A stretch of 47,392 nucleotides of DNA from CBDFHV01 sp965247705 (lineage in GTDB: Bacteria; Pseudomonadota; Alphaproteobacteria; Rhodospirillales; CAMCUA01), in contig CBDFHV010000014.1 of NCBI GenBank assembly GCA_965247705.1, positions 1 to 47,392 of the forward strand. The letters run 5' to 3'. Position 1 is the first letter of the stretch. Each line of letters begins with the position of its first letter. The notes below the pieces were generated by a model. It was not told where the DNA came from. It searched no databases and was given only the letters and a program-made list of their open reading frames with translations. This document shows, in pieces, positions 41,845 through 47,392 of this stretch. The translations under genes and the position numbers were made by a program.

Positions 41845-42635
41845 GCAGCGTCACCCGATGGTGGTGGATCCGCCACGCACCGACGGCCGTGGAGTCGGGC
41901 CGCATCTATGGCCGCACCGATCTGGCGGCCGACCTCTCCGACACCGCGAGCATCGAGTCTGTGGCGGCGCGACTACCCGCCGGGGCCACATGGCTGACCA
42001 GCGATCTGCGTCGCAGTCGGGAAACCGCGGCGGCCCTGATTGGGGCCATGGAGTCTTGGCGGCAAGCCCATGGTGCGAGGCCCCCCCCACCCTGTCCCTC
42101 CCCCTCAAGGGGGGAGGGAACGCTGCATGATCGCCGCAACTCTCCCTCCCCCCTGGAGGGGGAGGGCCGGGGTGAGGGGGAGGAGGTAAATGAATCCGTC
42201 GCCCCGCTGGTACCGCCCCTCCAGCCCGATATCGAACCCGATCTGGCCGAACAGGACTTCGGCGCCTGGCAGGGCCGCCGCTGGGACGATCTGCGTACGG
42301 AGGACCCCGCCGCCCAGGACGCTTTCTGGGCCGATCCCACCGGCAGCGCGCCGCCCGGCGGCGAAAGCTTCGCCGACGTCATCGTCCGGGTCGCCGCGAC
42401 CATCGAGCGGCGCACCGGTGGATCGACGGATCGGGACATCGTGGCGGTGGCCCACGGCGGCCCCATTCGCGCGGCGGTGGCCCTGGCCCTGGATCTCTCG
42501 CCCACGAGCGCCATGGCCCTGGCCATCGACAACCTGTCCCTGACCCGCATCGACCACGTGGCCGACGGCCTTCTGCGCGGCCACGGCGGCGTCTGGCGGG
42601 TCGCGGGCGTCAATCTGCCGGCCCGCACCGATTGA
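41841..42635 (+). CDS. cobC: Alpha-ribazole phosphatase (histidine phosphatase family) with inserted loop
   Basis: 264 aa. RWWWIRHAPTAVESGRIYGR holds the catalytic 'RHA(P)T' His near residue 11, SDLRRSRETAAAL follows, and VAVAHGGPIRAAVALALDLS carries the second catalytic His. It removes the phosphate from alpha-ribazole-5'-phosphate or cobalamin-5'-phosphate. GTG 41841 overlaps the cobS stop by 4 nt. A ~45-residue Pro/Gly/Glu-rich insertion (PCPSPSRGEGTLHDRRNSPS and PLEGEGRGEGEEVN, residues ~75-125) coincides with a palindromic DNA repeat and preserves the frame. It splits the region between the TSDLRRSRETA segment and the FGAWQGRRWDDL motif. Activity is probably retained if the loop is surface exposed, but this is not certain. 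Confidence 0.86.
   Translation: MSSVTRWWWIRHAPTAVESGRIYGRTDLAADLSDTASIESVAARLPAGATWLTSDLRRSRETAAALIGAMESWRQAHGARPPPPCPSPSRGEGTLHDRRNSPSPLEGEGRGEGEEVNESVAPLVPPLQPDIEPDLAEQDFGAWQGRRWDDLRTEDPAAQDAFWADPTGSAPPGGESFADVIVRVAATIERRTGGSTDRDIVAVAHGGPIRAAVALALDLSPTSAMALAIDNLSLTRIDHVADGLLRGHGGVWRVAGVNLPARTD
42080..42186. repeat. Palindromic repeat inserted in frame in cobC
   Basis: Two hairpin-forming blocks, TCCCTCCCCC-TCAA-GGGGGGAGGGA and CTCCCTCCCC...GAGGGGGAGGG, plus a reverse-repeat GGTGAGGGGGAGG. Similar 'CCCTC...GAGGG' repeats are dispersed widely in proteobacterial genomes. Here the repeat is translated as PSPSRGEG...SPLEGEGRGEG without a stop. Confidence 0.75.
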
Positions 42636-42666
42636 CGTCACCCTGGCGCCGCCTCCCGGCGCCTGT

Positions 42667-42845
42667 TAGGCTCGCCCCCGTGTCGTGCCAGGGAAGTCCG
42701 GTGCGCGGGATCACAACCGCAAAACCGGCGCTGCCCCCGCAACTGTGAGAGGGACAGCCGCGGCAAAACGCCACGGGTGATGGATCACCTGGAAGGCGCC
42801 GCGGCGACAACCCCCCGAGCCAGGAGACCTGAGCGGCACACCGGC
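42667..42845 (+). ncRNA. Cobalamin riboswitch
   Basis: It has the conserved blocks in the right order: GGGAAGTCCGGTG near 42690, GCTGCCCCCGCAACTGT near 42730, GCGGCAAAACGCCACGGG near 42758, and the B12 box GAGCCAGGAGACCTGAGCGG near 42818. These form the adenosylcobalamin-binding aptamer. A GTGGAGGG ribosome-binding region for cobU follows within 20-30 nt. Ligand binding should lower expression of cobU-cobW-cobN. It lies between cobC and cobU, so cobS and cobC upstream are not under it. Confidence 0.93.
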
Positions 42846-42874
42846 TTTTCGCGTCCTCGGGTGGAGGGTGAGCC

Positions 42875-43408
42875 TTGCATGAGTCCCCCGACCTAAGCCT
42901 GCCGCCGGTGACCTTGGTCCTGGGCGGCGCCCGCTCGGGAAAGAGCGCCTTCGCCGAATCACTGTTGGGCGGCGGCCTCTACGTGGCCACCGCTGAGGCC
43001 CGGGATCACGAGATGGCCGAGCGAATCCGACGTCACCGGAAACGCCGCGGCGCTGCCTGGGAAACCGTGGAGGCGCCCCTCGACCTGACCGGCGCCCTGC
43101 GCGGTGGCGTGACCGCCGATACACCGGCCCTGGTCGATTGCCTGACCCTGTGGCTCAGCAACCTGATGGAAGCCGGGCGGGACCCCGAATCCGAGGCCCG
43201 GGACCTCGCCGCCGCCCTCGCCGGCCTGCCGGCGCCGGTGGTGCTGGTCGCCAACGAAGTGGGCTGGGGCGTGGTCCCCGACAACGCCCTCGCCCGCGCT
43301 TTCGCCGATCACGCCGGACGCCTCAACCAGACAATCGCCGCCGCCGCCCAGCGGGTGCATCTGGTCACCGCCGGCCTGCCCCTCACCCTGAAGGACAACG
43401 CTTCATGA
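42875..43408 (+). CDS. cobU: Adenosylcobinamide kinase / adenosylcobinamide-phosphate guanylyltransferase
   Basis: 177 aa. VTLVLGGARSGKSAFAESLL carries the P-loop near residue 20. YVATAEARDHEMAERIRRHR contains the family's RI..H..RR with the guanylylated His near 50, followed by VDCLTLWLSNLM and VVLVANEVGWGVVPDNALAR. It phosphorylates adenosylcobinamide and then transfers GMP to it. There is no usable ATG: TTG 42875 is supported by GGAGGG ~7 nt upstream, and GTG 42908 is an alternative. It is the first gene behind the cobalamin riboswitch; its stop overlaps cobW by 4 nt. It is also known as cobP in alphaproteobacteria. Confidence 0.93.
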   Translation: MHESPDLSLPPVTLVLGGARSGKSAFAESLLGGGLYVATAEARDHEMAERIRRHRKRRGAAWETVEAPLDLTGALRGGVTADTPALVDCLTLWLSNLMEAGRDPESEARDLAAALAGLPAPVVLVANEVGWGVVPDNALARAFADHAGRLNQTIAAAAQRVHLVTAGLPLTLKDNAS

Positions 43409-44433
43409 AAATTCCCGCCACCGTCGTCACCGGATTCCTCGGCGCCGGCAAGACCACCCTGATCCGCCACCTGCTGGAAAACGCCCGTGGCCGGCGCATC
43501 GCCCTGATCGTCAATGAATTCGGGGACCTAGGGATTGACCGGGAGATCCTGACCGGCTGCGGTATCGAGAGCTGCACCGAGGACGACGTGGTGGAACTGG
43601 CCAACGGCTGCATCTGCTGCACCGTCGCCGACGACTTCCTGCCCACCATGGAGACCCTCCTCGACCGCCGGCCGCCGCCCGATCACATCGTCATCGAGAC
43701 CTCCGGGCTGGCCCTGCCGAAGCCCCTGATCAAGGCCTTCACCTGGCCCGACGTACGGTCGCGGACCACCGTCGATGGGGTGATCGCGGTGGTCGACGGA
43801 CCCGCCGTGCTGGCCGGCCGCTTCGCCCACGACGTCGACGCCGTGGCTGCCCAGCGGGCGGCGGACCCGGCGCTCGACCACGACTCGCCCCTCGAAGAGG
43901 TGTTCGAGGACCAGTTGCTTGCCGCCGACATGGTGGTGCTCAACAAGGCCGACGGCCTGGACTCGGCCGGCCTGGAGGCGGTGCGGGGGCGGCTGGCCGA
44001 CGACCTGAAGGCCGGCACCCACGTGGTGCCCGCCGTCCATGGCCGCCTCGACGCCGCGGTCCTGCTGGGCCTGGGGGCGGCGGCGGAAGACGACCTGGCG
44101 GCGCGCCGCTCCCACCACGACGGGTCGGACGACCACGAACACGACGATTTCGATTCGTTCGTGCTCGACCTGGCGCCCATGGCGGCGCCGGAGGCCCTGC
44201 ACGCCCGCATCGCCGAGGCGGCCGCGGCCCACGACATCTTGCGCATCAAGGGCTTCGTGGACGTGCCGGACAAGGCCATGCGCCACGTGGTGCAGGCCGT
44301 GGGCGGCCGGGTCCAGGGCTACTACGACCGGCCATGGCGGACCGGGGAGCCACGCCGCGGCGCCCTGGTGGTCATCGGCCAGCGGGGCCTGGACCAGGAC
44401 GCCATCGCCGCGGCGCTTGGGGGCAGCGCGTAA
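43405..44433 (+). CDS. cobW: CobW-family GTP-dependent metallochaperone
   Basis: 342 aa. TVVTGFLGAGKTTLIRHLLE holds Walker A near residue 10, VNEFGDLGIDREIL and ELANGCICCTVADDF hold the CxCC metal site near 72, IVIETSGLALPKP provides the switch region, and VVLNKADGLD is the guanine-binding NKxD. A His/Asp-rich loop (HHDGSDDHEHDDFD, ~230-245) and a C-terminal CobW_C domain follow. CobW proteins deliver Co(II) to the CobNST chelatase; cobN is next. ATG 43405 overlaps cobU (ATGA). Gene order and the CxCC motif favour CobW over other COG0523 proteins. Confidence 0.92.
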   Translation: MKIPATVVTGFLGAGKTTLIRHLLENARGRRIALIVNEFGDLGIDREILTGCGIESCTEDDVVELANGCICCTVADDFLPTMETLLDRRPPPDHIVIETSGLALPKPLIKAFTWPDVRSRTTVDGVIAVVDGPAVLAGRFAHDVDAVAAQRAADPALDHDSPLEEVFEDQLLAADMVVLNKADGLDSAGLEAVRGRLADDLKAGTHVVPAVHGRLDAAVLLGLGAAAEDDLAARRSHHDGSDDHEHDDFDSFVLDLAPMAAPEALHARIAEAAAAHDILRIKGFVDVPDKAMRHVVQAVGGRVQGYYDRPWRTGEPRRGALVVIGQRGLDQDAIAAALGGSA

Positions 44434-44455
44434 CGATGCAAACAGCCCCCGAAAT

Positions 44456-44549
44456 TGTCATGCCCGGACTTGTTCCGGGTACCCATGGGACGGGGCGGAC
44501 TCATGCGTATGCGACGCCATGGGTTGCCGGAACGAGTCCGGCAACGACA
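44456..44549. repeat. Dispersed palindromic repeat between cobW and cobN
   Basis: The arms TGTCATGCCCGGACTTGTTC and its partner ending near 44549 (GAGTCCGGCAACGACA) are imperfect reverse complements, with CCATGG-containing inner parts. This sequence type (TGTCATGCCCGG...CCGGCAATGACA) is a widespread alphaproteobacterial repeat. It may stabilise or terminate the transcript between cobW and cobN. Confidence 0.7.
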
Positions 44550-44591
44550 CTTGGGGTTTGTTCACACCTGTGCGGTCGCGGGTAACCGACC

Positions 44592-47392
<2,801 letters not shown>

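Overview
The window looks like a high-GC alphaproteobacterial chromosome, most likely Rhodospirillales-like. This is inferred from strong GC bias, frequent GTG/TTG starts, an aerobic-type CobN/CobW cobalamin cluster, a TRAP transporter coupled to hydantoinase genes, and a palindromic repeat of the sort dispersed in alphaproteobacterial genomes. No rRNA or tRNA gene was seen. The taxonomy is an inference from gene style, not from a marker gene.

Left part (1-17.9 kb). A CDP-alcohol phosphatidyltransferase runs off the left edge. Two same-orientation copies of one IS110-family element (IS1111-like: subterminal inverted repeats and long non-coding DNA after the transposase) bracket about 16.1 kb. 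Copy 1 is intact; copy 2 is frameshifted. Between them lie an SDR + flavin amine oxidase pair, an amidase, an endonuclease/exonuclease/phosphatase-family protein, an IS630 remnant split by an IS3-type element, a five-gene TRAP transporter/hydantoinase operon (dctP-dctQ-dctM-hyuB-hyuA, minus strand) and a class II glutamine amidotransferase.

Middle part (19.5-29 kb). This is an accessory stretch: a NERD-nuclease/SF1-helicase protein, a reversed hipA-hipB-like pair whose HTH partner is unusually large, an AT-rich spacer, an exported deaminase next to a periplasmic ankyrin protein, then thiI and cobT overlapping by 4 nt. A RelE/Gp49-type toxin plus XRE antitoxin follows, with a tandem 19-bp operator and a consensus-like promoter, and then a lone BrnA-like antitoxin.

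IS pile-up (29.1-35.1 kb). A truncated IS1380 transposase, a complete IS21-family element (+), an internal IS5 fragment, a second complete but diverged IS21-family element (-), and a short tyrosine-recombinase remnant lie head to tail. The ends can be placed from the shared TGTyAACGGCGG termini.

Right part (35.1 kb to the end). A tandem pair of degenerate EAL-like proteins is divergent from a PPP-type phosphatase, which converges on a cation diffusion facilitator. Then comes an amidase gene overlapping cobS, followed by cobC, a cobalamin riboswitch, cobU, cobW and cobN (running off the right edge). cobC has an in-frame palindromic repeat that adds a low-complexity loop. Together with cobT at 26.6 kb this supplies late cobalamin steps: lower-ligand activation (CobT), GTP activation of adenosylcobinamide (CobU), joining (CobS), dephosphorylation (CobC), and cobalt insertion (CobN, CobW).

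The best candidates for something new are the NERD-helicase/hipA-hipB-like neighbourhood, the large two-domain HipB-like protein, the exported deaminase-ankyrin pair, the tandem degenerate EAL pair, and the conserved structured trailers of the two IS21 elements.
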